Shown piece by piece: positions 38,701 through 52,269 of a DNA stretch of 64,000 bases. Positions within the stretch are counted from its first letter, which is position 1. Every line of letters starts with the position of its first letter. Origin of the DNA: Acanthochromis polyacanthus (lineage: Eukaryota > Chordata > Actinopteri > Pomacentridae); assembly GCF_021347895.1 (NCBI RefSeq), contig NC_067116.1, positions 43,409,628-43,473,627 of the forward strand, in the 5' to 3' direction. A program made the position numbers and the translations under genes. Below the pieces are notes generated by a model. That model had not been told where the DNA came from. It did not search any database and was given only the letters and a program-made list of their open reading frames with translations.

Positions 38701-41700
38701 ATTCCTAAAAACTTTGCAATTAAATACAAATAATAAAAGAAAACTGAGTCAAAGTCCAGTATAAATAAGCTGTAAAATGTCACAATTAGTTTAAATTCAG
38801 CGAAACTTAAACAGCAAAACAAGCAACACTGACTTAACATTTTGTTAAAATATGCTCTACATCATTCTGTTACTAAACCTCAGCAGTGATTCGTGTCTCA
38901 TCTCACTGTGCCTCAGATAATAATCAATATAATCCAACAAAACTCCTAAAATATGAGCCAACATAAGAATTTCAGAGAACAAAACTAACAGATAATAAAA
39001 TATTTTTTCTAATAAGGTCTCACTGATCACCCTTTCGCCTTCACTGTCAGGGTTTTAGAGTAACCCTGGCAGCACTTTTGCTTCTGCTGTCTGACTTTTG
39101 TCACAAACTATCCTGTGTGGGCGGGGCCTTTTCTTCCCAGAGCTGAAGTTCCCATTGGCTAATAAAAATTTGAGTCATCTGCAATGGGTCGATTCAACAC
39201 CCTGAAAATTCCACGAAGGTTCATAACAGAGTGGGGTTTGCATTGAAATATTGTCTGCACATTTATTGAACTTTTAAGTATAATACACTGAGAAACACTA
39301 AGGGATTCTCATTTCTCGTTTGAAGCCACAGGGTCTGTCAGTTGATGATGTGAGGGCATTTCCAGCCTTTACAGCAAAATGCAGAAGGGTCATTCGGTAA
39401 TGAAATCAATTTTAAGAAAACTTCCCACCTGACCCTCTCAGATTTGCTAAGTTTTTTACATACATTTAGTACATTATATATGATGGGAAAATCCAAAATT
39501 TGAAATGCTTTATTGTCATTAGTTTCAAAGTTATGGCCATTTGAAGGTAGGTAGGGGGTACCCTATTATTGCAGCCAAATTAAGACTTGAAATTTTCGAC
39601 CATTTTCAGACTTCTATAACTTCTGAACAACAAAAGATAAAGATCTGAATTTTCAGAATCATTCACAGTGACTATAGCCCTCAGAAAATGTGAAAATATT
39701 TACTTTATATTATAATTGCATGTTACAGAGAATGGCAAAGTTGCGATTTTATCCATGAGGAACTTCTAAACTGCTACATTTGTCCACCCATTACACAAAA
39801 ACTATCATCATATCCATTGAAGATTTTATGTGGTATAATTGGCTATCTAAGGACTGGATCTGTATAAAATGAAAAGTGCTATGGTATGTAATGCATGAAA
39901 TATGAACACTAAAAATCAAAATATCTGTCCGACCTTCGGATTCAAAGGTCAGTATCAGCATGTGGGATAGGTGGTATCAAACATAAAAGACATCATGTGA
40001 AATTTCAGGAATTTCCCTAAATTTTGACACCAAGCACAGCTTGCTTCTATAAACCCTTCTACGTTTAATGTTCAAACTAAAGAAAATCTCACTTTCAGCT
40101 TTTTATGCTAAAGTTATTCTCTTAAATTCTCAGATTTGCAGAATACAAGATGTTTTGTTGAATCGAGCCGGCATGTTTTGTTGCAATGCACGTCTCTCTG
40201 AAGATCTTTTCATTTACATATATACCGCATTCATTAGCTTGTTCTGGTGATAATATTTCACTCATACGGGCCATCATTAATGTATTCAATTGCTAAAAGT
40301 GAAACCTCATTTAATGCTCATCTTCATACTTTTACATTTTCTGTTTCTCCTATTTATTTTCTGCTAAATTCATGTCATGCAGCATCTTAAACATATTTAC
40401 CGGTGACTGATTTGGAACATCTGTAAGCAAAAATGACCATCGCTGGAATACGGTTCCCCTTCTGGCGGATTTGACAATTTAGCAGTTCATTATTTTTTAC
40501 TGGGAGAGGCCTAGCTTGTCCACTCCTTATACAGCAGGTCAATTAGAATCCAACCGATGGTGCACTTCACTGATGGAGCACACTAAAATCTTTGACCCTC
40601 CTGTATGCACTGTGTGTCCACTAACAGTATAATGGGCTAAGAGTGCTGAACTACTCATCTACTGTAAGTGCCGGCCATTAAAAGTTAGAGGGACCATATC
40701 TAAGTCAATATGATCTATGAGAGACTTAATAGCCACTCAGAATTTAGATTCATTCACAGCACAGCTCATGGATAGATGTAGTTGTAATTGATTTTTTTTC
40801 CCTCTTTTTAAACAAATTGTAGTGCAGCAAAAAAAAAAAAAAAAGTGCAGGATTTACTGTAGGGGATCATTTTGCTTTGATATCGCAATCAATCAAATGT
40901 GAGTCGTTCATCGGTTTTCCACGAAGGCTGCGTGAGCATCTTACAAGATCAGCAAAATACCACAAACATCTATAGGAACACAGACGGCGCGCAGGTGTAA
41001 TTTGTTTTATGTAAAGGGAAGTAATGAAAACAGCAGACTTCTGTATTGTTAATACGCATCCACTCAGCAACTAAAGTTCTTCCTCCCTCGCCGACGAAGC
41101 GGACGCGCTGCCATTTCCTGGAGTCAGCTCTTCTGTCCGTTCTCAGCATGGTCAAATTCCTTAAACGCAAAGACAAGGCTTCCTCAGCAATCCGCATGGA
41201 GAGCAGACCAGCTCAGCTCCTGCCCTCAGAGCTGTGCTGCTATATTGAACCAGTATCTGATTCACTGACCTTCCTCGCTGCCTCATGCCTTGCTAATGTA
41301 ATCTAGAGCTGCTGCGCTGCTCTGTCTCTCGTTCTCAGTCTCCCCCCTTCTTCTTTTTTTTTGTAATTAAGCACATCCCGTCATACACGTTTGCAAATGT
41401 TAGCCAGTCTCAGATTGTGGGCAATTAACCGATTAGAAATTTGCTTCTTTATTCAACAAAACGCACCGAAAATCCCTCAATGCTAGCTGCTAACGAAGAC
41501 GTCTTCCCTCCTGCTTCATAAAAAGGTCAACATGTGGAAAATTGTTGGTTCAATTCATGAATGTTGTGATTAAAGTATAAATACACAGATTACAAAACCA
41601 ACAAAGCGTTTAAGATCAGCTTTTGCTACCAAAAATACTCACAATTTCAGCGATCATGCCCCACAGAACAGCTACTTTAATCTTACCTCTACTGCACTTG

Positions 41701-42923
41701 CATACATCCTTTTTTTTCTTGTGTTTTGTTTCTCTCATTGTGCAGCATTTTGTCCGCATTTTAGGAAAATGCTAAACAAATAAGGCTACTGCAATTTGCA
41801 TATTCACACTAACCTGCTCCGCTTTGGTTGTTTCATACTCGCACTGGTTTCTTTTCTTGTCTTTCCGTTTGTTTCTTAATGATAAACAAAAGATTTACAG
41901 CGAGGTCTCCGGTGTTTGAGCAAATCCTGCCTGAAATAAGACATCCCATCTGCTTTATATTTAAGTGGGTGACCAGCTGGTTTGTGGTTGTGGTGCTGAA
42001 GCTCTCGCTCCCCTCCTGCTCTCTCATTCCTGATTCACTCCGCTATCTGGGGAATATGTATCACCATTTCTTGCCTGAAGCTATCCAGCAGTCCAATCTA
42101 TAAGTCAGGCCAGGTCCCAGAAAACAGAGATCCTAACCACGGAGGCCGGAGAACGTTTGCTGCTGCCCAGCCACAAAGCACCAAACCCGGCCCTCCTAGC
42201 AGCTCTGGCTGGTTCCCCCCGGAGAGCCACAGTGCTTGTGGATCCAGTTGGGTGAAGAAAATAGGAGGATCGTGGAGGTGAAATATGGAGGAAGGAGTTT
42301 AGGTGCAGATTTAAACTGGAAGAGAGGAGAGGAGGAATATCTGTTTCGACATGTATGATCATATCAGGAGTGAAACACATGCATCCACACGGTTAAAAAA
42401 AGACAGACCAGCATTTGCACACACGAAACTGACTGAAGCGTGCATACGAACACCCGTACAGAATATATAGGCGCGCACACACACCTAAGCAGGTGGAATT
42501 TTGCATGCATGGCTGCGCTTGCCTTAGCTGTGGCCACGGTTGCTAGGCTACCAGTGTTTCAAGTCTTTGGAGGGGACCTGACATTAGGGAGAGCAAATTG
42601 ACCACAGGAGGCTTTAATCTGCCGTGAAACAGCAGCTGGGAGCGCACATAGACAACACACGCCAGCGGTGGATTTCAACATTTACTCTTCACCGTGATAA
42701 ATATGTACAAAATACATACAATAAGCCTTTCTCCATTTCTGTCTCGCAGCTTCTCCTTCCCCTCACACAAACACACTCACTGGTGGTTAACGACCAGCAG
42801 TCGTCTCCGCACCAGGTCCAATAAGGACGAGTTTCCACAAAGTTAACCTGTTTAGTGTGTGTTGAAAGGTAAATATATTAACATGTCGACCAATAATACA
42901 ACAAACATGTCAGTTTAAAATCT
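35731..42923. other. Intergenic, no gene seen
   Basis: About 7.2 kb without a supported gene. The part at 39380-40030 is AT-rich and low in structure and may be an unrecognised interspersed repeat. Poly-A lies at 40829-40845 and poly-T at 36900-36911. None of the open frames of 60-105 codons shows a domain. Confidence 0.55.
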
Positions 42924-43167
42924 GTAAATGGTTGTATTTATATACCGCTTTTATCCAAAGCGCTTTACATGATACGTCACATTCACCCATTCACACACTG
43001 ATGGTGGGAGCTGCCATGCAGGCGCTAACCACAAACCCACCAGGAGCAATTAGGGTTCGGTGTCTCACTCAGGGACACCTCGACATGAGCTCAATGGGCC
43101 AAGGATCGAACCGGCAACCTTCCAGTTACAAGACGGCCACTCTACCCACTGAGCCATGCCGGCCCCC
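42924..43167 (-). mobile_element. tRNA-derived SINE (minus strand)
   Basis: On the minus strand the head, near 43165, is tRNA-like. The A box is TGGCTCAGTGGG (43145-43156) and the B box is GGTTCGATCC (43103-43112), spaced as in a tRNA, so it would carry an internal RNA polymerase III promoter. The body contains TGTGAATGGGTGAATGTGA. The tail is GTAAAGCGCTTTGGATAAAA and then GCGGTATATAAATACAACCA, a tail type shared by fish SINEs and their partner LINEs. It is close to full length with little decay in the boxes. Confidence 0.85.
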
Positions 43168-43299
43168 CTTTGTATATGATGAACTCCCACTTCTATTAAC
43201 AAAAATATTGCATGGTGTTCGGAAACTTCAATTTTCCTCCAATTAAAGAATCTTTAAAGTAAACAAAAATGCATTTAAAGAACAAAAACATAATGAATT

Positions 43300-44478
43300 A
43301 GAGAACACAGCTCAGAACTCCGTCAAGGTTGTTCATTCCCCCATATGACATTGTCAGAAATGCAGCATTGTTTTTCAGAAATGCAGCATTTGTTTATTAG
43401 TTGATGATTGGAAATCATGGCAACATTGAATGTGACCATTTAATATAGATGTACTAACAAACAAAATGACCTTGCACTGAGCATGTACGTGTATTTTGCA
43501 TGTATACGTTATGAATGGATATCAAATCGCATGACCTAAATATGCAGCAGACAACTAGCCTAGCCGCGCTAGACCCAGCTCTGAAGACGCAAAGGTCTAG
43601 GAACTCTCAACAGGGAGGGAGGCGGGCTAAAAGGTTGTCTTTCAAATCACTCTGCAGCAATTGGGGAGGTATACAAACAATCAGCGCAACGAATAGGCTG
43701 ACGTAGTTCCTAGAGCGCCGGAAAATCAGAGGATGCTGGAGTTCGTGAAGCCTTATTTATACAGTCAATGGGTGAAGCTCAAGTATATTACAGACATGTT
43801 AACAGAGAAAAGATTATTCAGAGTCGGTGCTAATGGAGCTCAACGACTGTTGTCGTTTTTGTTGTCGACCTTGGCAGGAGAATTAAATTCGTTGCCGTGG
43901 TTGTCTAGCGCGGCTAGGCTAGTTGTTTCCGGTTGTTTCTGTCAGAATCGTCGCGCCTCTGTCGTCACTTAGTTACGCCCGCCTTCTGACTCTACACTTC
44001 ATGGTGATTCGTTGGCCAATTTTAGGAGCAACCAACCTCGAGGCTTACCTCGAGGTAACTAGACCTTGCGTCTTCAGAGCTGGGTCTAGCGCGGCTAGGC
44101 TAGCAGGCAACTGGAATTGATGGGACTCAAACACCTCAACAATTTAATCAATTGTTCCTTGTATCATTTCCAGTGGATACGTCCTGATAAGTCTGCAGTG
44201 GTGGATTTGTAGTAGGATCACAATCACATGATCGTCTGCAGGCAGCTGACATAGCGTTTACTTGTTGTCATGGTTACAGTGATGCTGGAAAATCTTTAAC
44301 AAATCCATGGATCCAGACTATAAGCTGCATCACTGTCAAAATCTAATCACTTGGTCCTTGCTTTCATTTCTGACCTTCCCTGTAAATTTCATCCAAATCT
44401 GGTAATCCGTTTTTGAGTAATGTTGTGCAGACACCACCGATCGTCATAACTCTGCCCCTAACTTTGACGAAGGTAATT
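43300..44478 (+). repeat. Dispersed repeat R1, copy 2, interrupted
   Basis: Collinear with the copy at 17045 from CAAGGTTGTTCATTCCCCCA to the end near CTTTGACGAAGGTAATTA. It is split by an inserted 547-bp element (43556-44102) within the ATATGCAGCAG...GGAATTGATGGGA segment. The interval between GTTACAGTGA and AAATCTTTAACAAATCC is shortened relative to copy 1. Confidence 0.85.
43556..44102. mobile_element. TAGCC-ended DNA element, copy A (no gene)
   Basis: Inverted termini TAGCCTAGCCGCGCTAGACC and its complement extend about 45 bp into the element, including GCTCTGAAGACGC. The flanks carry a 9-bp target duplication with one mismatch (GCAGACAAC at 43547-43555, GCAGGCAAC at 44103-44111). About 165 bp of left and 140 bp of right subterminal sequence match the element at 60123. 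The interior (about 43727-43880) does not match, and an extra internal copy of the right terminus sits at 43879-43921. A 9-bp duplication with long inverted ends is typical of Mutator-like elements, but no transposase is present to confirm it. Confidence 0.8.
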
Positions 44479-47400
44479 AATCTCCGATGAAACATAACTG
44501 TGTTGCAAATAGTTACATTAAGGTCCAGTGTGCTGGATTGAGTGACACCTAGAGGAGAACCAGCTGAATACTCTCACTTCTTGATGTCCTCCTTTAATTG
44601 TGATCTACTGTTTTAAAGCGTGACTGAAAACTCGAGGACGCTACGCTAACGTGGTAGTGGACTTGCCAGTCTCAGCGTAACCACGTTGTGAAACACCCCG
44701 AGCTTTAACGTCTATTTTATTGAAAATAGGACAATAATTTGCTAAATGAACATTCTGTATTAAAGAAATCTTGGAACTAGCAACTGAGACCATAAAATCA
44801 CAAGGAAAAGGTTTACTGAGGTAACAAATCAAGTGAAAGATTGGATCATTTTCTCATAGACTTTAATACAATTCGTCTTTTTTTCCCAACCAGAAGAGTC
44901 GCCCCCTGCTGGCTGCTAGAAAGAATGCAGGTTGGGTGTCTTGTATTATCTACTGCACAGAACTATGTTAGTGGGCTAGAAAAAGATTCACTATGGCCCA
45001 ATACATAGCTGAATCAAATGCAGTTTGCAGCCAAAAAACAACAACAAAAAAAACAGGATGTCTGGTCAGATTCTGCACTTTGCTAGTCAGCAAGCTTTTC
45101 TGACCCTTCTGGCCCACAATCCTTTGCACGGTTACGTCATATATGTCACCGTGTCTTGTACAAGTCTAAACAAGCTTCCGTTTGTCAGAGAGCGTACAGA
45201 GAGATGACGGCTCACTTTATGCAGCAGACTGCGGCAATAAAAGTTAAAGACGCATTATGGTTAAACAATATGTCCCAATTCTGTGCATGCCGCATGAAAT
45301 AGTACATAGTCTGTCAAATCTGGTATAGCACAATAGGAAAAAGAATATGAGGAGAAACCCAGCGTGGTTGATAAAAATGCAAAACCCACTTTAGAGCCAG
45401 AGTTTGGTTTGACTAGAAACATAACAGGGCAACATGGTGGCTCCATAGACGAGGGCTCACTCCCCCTGTACAAATAAAAGGCTTCATTTTAAGCTGACAA
45501 AAAACTTAAACATGATTATACACTAATCATGAATAGAATATTGAACAGATTTAAGCATGCTCCATGACAGCAAACCGTTTACTTAAAGCACGAAATGACA
45601 AAATATGCATCAAAGTACAAAATTGTTCCTCTATTTGCTCCCATTTCACTAGTGTTGGCTGAAGGCTAAAGCACCCGATGGTTTAGGACTTTTCCCTAAA
45701 AAAAGCTAAAGTATATTTTACCTACTTTTTTAAAGCTTTAATTCGGCCACATGGGTTTGGACCTTGCAGACAAAGCCGAGAAGTCTTTTCATAGAATTTG
45801 TTGCGAATGAAAACGAACAAATCTTCTCCTAATCCTCTCCTAAGACTAAACAACGGTGTTATTTTGGGTCATACTCCTCACCGTCGTCTTGTCTGTGCAT
45901 GAAATAATAATGAAAACGAAAGAATTGCCCCTAAAGTTGCAGGCTTCCGTGTCACTCCCGCTCCAGACAGGGACCTCTCCGATAATCTCTTAAACGTATT
46001 CTTGCTCAAACTCTTAAATTTGTCGCAATTACCACGCATTTGACCGTTTTCTCTATGCCTGCATTATCTGGAAGTCTCTTAAATGAACCCATAATGCTAT
46101 CTGATTTAATTGTCAGTGCAGATGATCCTGCTTTATGAGCAATAACCCATTCACCCCAGGGGTATATCAATCCTAATGCATCTATTAAAGTCTGTCTATG
46201 ACATTATTATGATTAGTCACTTTGTTTTTCCTGGGCTGGAACGGTACAAAATCTGAATATGAATAGAGAAATATTGACATGATTATCTCCTGTCACCACA
46301 CATTAATCACGACTAATCTCCATGACTGATATTAAATGTATTCATGTGTCCTTTTTGGACGTTCTCACCTTGTTTTCAGAAACAGATGGTATCAAAGCGC
46401 TGTTAAATAATTATTCCTGAGAGGATGTTCCTGTTGTTTCGGTGATGCAAAAAAGCCCTAATATACATGAACTGACGTGATTTGGTTTTCATGTCTGGGG
46501 ATTTGCTAAAACAAAGTAATTCAGCAGGGGAAAGTCGGTTTCTGCGTCTGTGGTTCGCTTCTGGAGACTAAACCCAGCGATGAAAGACAAATTACAGAAA
46601 TTCTCATGCCGAGTTTCCATACATGCAACCGTTTTCCATCCACATGTCAACTCTGACTGTGTAGTCCGTGGGCACATCTGCACCAAATGCCATATTGCCC
46701 TTTCACCTGCCACGAGATAGCTGGACTAACAACCCCACCAAGTGGTCAGGTGTGTCATATCTATTCCCAAACATCTGCTCGGGCCTCATTTACTCTCCAA
46801 ATAAATCAGGAATTCATAAATATTAGCGATTAATAATGTGGATAAACCTCAGGAGGCAGGAAGCAGACAATAGCAGACGGAGAGATTGATGAATAGCAAA
46901 TTAAACCAAAGCTTTGGTTGCTTTGGTTGATAAAAAAAATGGCAATTAGATTTAGCATTTGAAGCCTGTTAACGGTTTTGTGAAACAATAGTGAATAAAA
47001 CATGAAGAAGAAAATATATATTGCACATTATACAAAGCATAACTTACTGATACCTGGAAAAAAAAATGCCTCACGAAGTTTGTAAAGTAACTTAAAAGTA
47101 TTAGAAGTACAATATGAATGACAGAGAGGCCATATTTTCAGTCCTTGGGGAAAGGAGGAACATTTTCACCAGAATCACATTCCCATTTTAATCTTTCACA
47201 TCTCCTCCCACAAAGAGTAATAGAGTTTGATGTGATCTCATGAATTATTCACTCGGGTGGTTATTCTGTTCACTTATATTTTGTCATTTACCTCGGATGC
47301 TCGTCTTACAAGGGATCTGCGCTCCCAGCAGACTGGAGCCCAACCCTGCGCTCTTTGGAGGCATGCAGGTGATTTACCATCACAAAACTCAAGGATGTGT

Positions 47401-47530
47401 TTGTGCCATCATGAAGGTGCTTTAAACATGTGAGGTTTAACACCGCACATGGCCGTTATTAGGCCACGCTCCTCCTGGAACTACCTCCACTACCTATACA
47501 AGAGGTTAAAGCTCAAGTTTTGCCCAACAA
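44479..47530. other. Intergenic; possible conserved non-coding DNA at about 45990-46340
   Basis: No gene is supported. The stretch near 46060-46340 is unique, with homeodomain-like words (GATTTAATTG, TGATTAGTCA, CATTAATCACGACTAATC), and could be a distal enhancer; this is only inference. CGCCCCCTGCTGG near 44901 is a word common in fish repeats. Confidence 0.35.
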
Positions 47531-48445
47531 CACACTGCAAAAACTCCAAATCTTACCAAGTTTATTTGTCTTATTTTTGGTCAAAATGTCATCCCACGAG
47601 ATTTAAGATAAATTCACTTAACAAGAGATATTACAGCAAGATGAAGTGACTTGTTTTAAGACAGTGCATCTAAATTATCTGGTTAAGTCAAACAATCCTG
47701 AAATTACCTTGTTTTAACCTTCGAGTCGTCCTGTGGGTCAAATTGACCCGTTTTAAAGTGTAAAAATGTGGGGGGAAAAAAATATTTTCACAGTAACATT
47801 TTTTTGGAATTTTTTGAACTTTTTTTTGTAGGGGGAAAAAAAAGAAATGTTAAAGTGTTTCTTAAAGAACATTCACACAAAATAATCAACCAAAATTTTA
47901 GTTTATTTTTTCTGAATGCTCGTAAATATAACTTTTACTGATATATATGGAATCACTTTAGATATTTTTAGAATTTGTTTTTTTTGGAAGATTTTTATTC
48001 AGTTTTTGAAATTATTTACAATTTTTAGATTTTTTTTCCCTGAGTTTTATTTCTTGCCAAATTTGGGATTTTTTTTAAATGAAACTTTTAAGAGAAACTT
48101 TTAAGGAATTTTCTTCTTGAATATTTTTGCAAATTTTTTTAAATAAATTTGGGGAATTTTTTGCAGATTTTCTCAGACAAAGCCACAATATTTTTTGGTG
48201 CTTTAAATAAAGACAACAGGAGGGTTAAGACACCTAAGCTTGACAATCCTGGTAAAACATAGCTTAAAATAAGTTTTCCCAGCTAATTTTAACATCTCAA
48301 TATTCTAAATATATCTATTTCAAGAAGTCTTACCAAGCCATTTTTCACTTGTTCTACTGGCAGATTTTTTCACTTATTCCAAGGAAAAAAGTTCCTTGAA
48401 GCAAGTTTTTTTTCTTGTTTATAGAGAGGCATTTTTTTCGAGTGC
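47531..48445. mobile_element. hAT-like MITE, interrupted
   Basis: Begins CACACTGCAAAAACTCCAAA and continues TCTTACCAAGTTTATTTGTC, a common fish MITE with CACTGCAAAAA ends. It ends TTTTTTTCGAGTGCAG, a degraded inverted terminus. The interior is the usual AT-rich CAAGATGAAGTGACTTGTTTTAAG-type sequence without a gene. It is split at a TTAA by the element at 47718-48224. An 8-bp target duplication was not clear. Confidence 0.65.
47718..48224. mobile_element. piggyBac-type (TTAA) MITE, copy 1
   Basis: Inserted at TTAA (47714-47717 and 48225-48228) inside the hAT-like MITE. The termini CCTTCGAGTCGTC and, inverted, CCCTCCTGTTGTC are similar. TTAA duplications with CCCT ends are the piggyBac hallmark. 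The left subterminal word GTGGGTCAAATTGACCCG is shared with the copy at 53886. The interior is poly-T/A-rich and non-coding. Confidence 0.85.
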
Positions 48446-51400
48446 AGCATCTGCAAAACCCTCAAGAAGTCAAACTTAAAGGAAAGAATTGAATCAGTGA
48501 AACAATGGACTCACCAACTGCACACCGAGATCTCATCAGGTTCACAGGTGCTCTTAAAATAGTCCCGCACTTCAGAAAAGTTAGAGATTCACAAGAGACA
48601 TAGTTTCAAAAGAACACTGAAAATCAAAGCGGCAGAAGACAACTTGTCCTGACTTCTCTCTTTTATGGGTCAAAATAGAAAACTACTGGATCCTTCATTC
48701 GATGCACTCAGTGGCTTCTTTTCATTGGACCCTCACCGGCTGGCAAACATCCATGAACCCAGTTTGTAGTGCAGCTTTGAATCCAAACTGAGAAAAGTCA
48801 TGACCTGATCATGGGTTATTTTTACCTTGACTTTGGAAATTCTGAAGATGTTATAGAACTGTATTTACAGGCTGAATCATGCCCACAGTGACAAGTTAAC
48901 TAAAAAAGAATATCGAGTACATGTGGCTCAGACTTGAATCGATAAAAAAGAAAAACATTTAACTGTTGAATGAAAGAAATCCGGGCTGCTTTAAGAGGAT
49001 TAAATTTAATATTCGCTCTCAAAGCCTTTTAGTTCGACGGCAAAATGGTCAATCTATTGTTGTCCTCTGTGGAATCAAATTCTGAAGAGAGTACGAGCCA
49101 TTAGCAAAGGAAGTTTTCAATATTTTTATAAAGCTCGGTCAGAAAATCAAGCAATGATCTTTAAGGAGACCTTGATTTACACAATATGATGCAATATTGA
49201 CTGTCTGCACAAACAGACATCACTAGAGGATCCAACAGTCAGACTACTATCAGTCTAAATGTAAAACTGGTGCAGAGGAGGCTTCGATGGCAGATTTAAG
49301 TTCTCCTTACGACCGCTCCGGCACCTTAAACAGCACAGCTCCACTCTCAGCACACATAACTGGCTGTCAAAGAGCAATCATACCAACCACTGAGGGGCGG
49401 AATATACGATGATGGTGATGGCGGCGTAAACTGCAGTTTGCAAAAACGGTTTCACACAGATGACACGAAAGAAACCGGCATCACAAACAGGCCAAACAAC
49501 AAACTCTGCCGCCGTGGACAAACACGCAATCACCAAACTGGAACCAACTCCAGAGCTGCAGTGATGGAACGCAGGTTTAAACACAGAACAAGCTTCTTTC
49601 TCCACCTTTTGTGTGCAAACAGATCAATCAAGTCCTCAGAGTCTATCAGCCTCATCAGATGAAATGTTCTATCCAGCGGCGACAATGCAGAGATTCTGGG
49701 TCACGATGCTCCTCTTGGATACTGTGGTGAGATGACAGCGATGTGCTATTAAAGCTGCAGATGGTTAGTAAATCCACTCGTCTCTCAGTGCAGCTGATTG
49801 CTTAGGAGTTCAGCGGGTCGTTGATAACCGTCAGATTGCTCCACAAATTTCTCCGCTCTGTTCCGAGAGGCTACAGGGAAATTATGGAGTTAACTTTCTG
49901 ATTTATAATCTGAAAAATGAACACTGCTTTTCTTTCAGCGTCTTTCCCGTGTACGGAGACCCTCTGTGGTTCGGTGTGCTGCAGCTGAAACGAGCAAAAT
50001 TTTACTTCACTCTTTTGTTCTAGCAGAAAGCGATGCAACATGTGCACTGACAGATGCTAACCAGCCAAATCAAAGGACTTTAAAAGTGTTCCTGCTTATG
50101 TGCTTGTCTTTGTTATGCAAATACCATCTTTTTAATCCGTTTTAAATTTTTGCAAGCATTACATTGGGGGACAATGGTGGATGTCAACAACGCTTGCTTT
50201 GGTTATTTTTAAAGTATGAACACGTTACATATTTTAGATCTAACTGGAAATAAAGGTGGTTTCAGCTAGGGCACAGCTGTAGCTTAACAGACTGTTTACA
50301 CTTATTTTTTTCCCATGTTAACCACTTTCAGAGAAGCTTTGGTTCTAAAATGATTCTACAGAAGCTCTGTGGTCCTTCAAAGCAGCATCACCACTTAAAG
50401 AAAGTTAGAATTTCGGGGGTACTTATTCACATACTATATGTGGATCTTTGAAGTTTCTTCTTTTTTTTATTGGATATAAGTAATTTGGTGGCAGGTATTA
50501 GCAAGAAATTAGTGCTGCAGCTCATGTTTTAATTATTAAATTGATGATTAGTTTCCTTATTAAGAATAAAACTTTTTGGCCTATGAAATGCAAGAAAACA
50601 GTCAAAAATGTTCATTGAAGTTTCCTAAATACCAAAAAAAGGTTGATATAACAGTTCAGATGCCAAAATCCTTGACTTTTCTTGCTGAAAAATGAGGTAG
50701 AAATCTGTCAAGCCTGTTATTAAAATAGAACCAAGAGGGTCCACAATGAGCCATCTTAAACATGGTTTCTTAAAAAAAAAAAAAAAAAAAAACCTATTTT
50801 TATTTACTGGCATATATGGTGCCTAAAGGTACATTTTTTTTTTCTTTTGAACAACCGCTATGAGCTCTTTAAAAAAAATATTTTTTAAAAGATAATTCTT
50901 TCATAGCATCACTGTAAAGAACCGTGATTGGTTCCAGTTAGAACTTTTATGTTTCTGAGTGCAGAAGATAAAGCAGTGAAGTTTCTTGGAACAGACTCGT
51001 GTTTTCTCCACAGGCTAAGCTAAACCAGAGGCTACAGTAACGTAGCGTACTTCCTTAAAGCAGACACTGTGGACGACCAGGAAAAAGTCACAACCATCAA
51101 ATGACGGCGTATCGATCCGCTCTGGAGGCCACATCTTTGTGTGGCGTTGCTCGACAGGCTCACATTCACGGCTGCTGTGGAGAAGAGGCGCTGCAGGTTG
51201 TTGACCCTCCTCCCTGTGAGTTCAGTCCACATCCTCTGGCACATTTTCTTCAGCTGGTTCCTCCATCAGAATGAGACCAGCATCTTCATGACCTTATTAC
51301 AGGCGGAGAGGAAGAACAGTTTGTGTTTGTTTTGTGACCATATGGCCCCATTAGTAGGGTAACGACCCCACAGTCCCTCCAGGACACACACTCATTTCAG

Positions 51401-52269
51401 AATTTGTGCAAGAGAGTGTGCGTGGGTTTGTGTGTTTGCGTGTGTGTGTACTGACCTTGGAGACCCTCCAGGACACTTAACACTGCCCCCAGTGGCCACT
51501 TACACAGATGAAGCTTCTCCATGCACCATTTGGCCTGCGACCACTGCTTGGATTGTGAGGCTGTGCAGCACACAAACACACACAAACAACCCCACACACT
51601 CACTCACACACCCACTGCTCTGCACAAAACTTCACGCTGGTCATTTTGTCCACAAACTCAGAAGTGGTGTACACGTGCACAGTAACACTGAAAATGGGCT
51701 GGCAAAGGTCAAACAGTGGGAGGGGTCACGGTTAAACAGACCTCCAACACGCTAAGGTACCTGTGAGGTCAGCAGACAGGTGTGGAGGTCATTCTGAGCC
51801 GAGAACACACAAACAGGTCAAGCACATGTCAAGAAACTTAATTTGTCCTTCTCAGAACAGCTCTCTGTTGCACGACTGTAAACTAAAAGATGTGGTTTAA
51901 TTCAAGGTCAGGCCATCAGCGAGTGTAATCAGAACTGAACGCCAAAACCTCAGTTGTGTTGTGGCATTTTGAGACGGAACAAATGTTAAAACTAGGAAAA
52001 TAGGATGTTTATATCAGACTCCAGTGCAAACAGTGTGACTTGTTATCTGAATTCATTTACTCTAAACCACCAGGGATGGTTGTGGAAGGAGAGGAGGGGG
52101 TAATTTTAGGAAAAACAAAGGTTGAACTTTTGACACTATTACATCACACACTCTGGATATCCTGACTCTCTATCCCAGAGTTTTTTTTCCATCCTTCCCA
52201 CCATCGTTCATTAGGAATCCAAGGGCAGCTTTGGATTGACTTTTCTGTTCTGTTTATAATTCGTAATGT
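48446..52269. other. Intergenic; repeat debris
   Basis: No host gene was seen. The segment at 50330-50960 carries GGTTCT/AAGAACC words resembling a common fish MITE, around a 20-base poly-A (50771-50791). CA/TG tracts lie at 51417-51450 and 51570-51600. The rest is unassigned. Confidence 0.45.

Noticed and set aside
43095..43167. A tRNA gene on the minus strand
   Set aside because: A and B boxes are present, but the body and tail are those of a SINE and the acceptor stem does not pair as in a tRNA.
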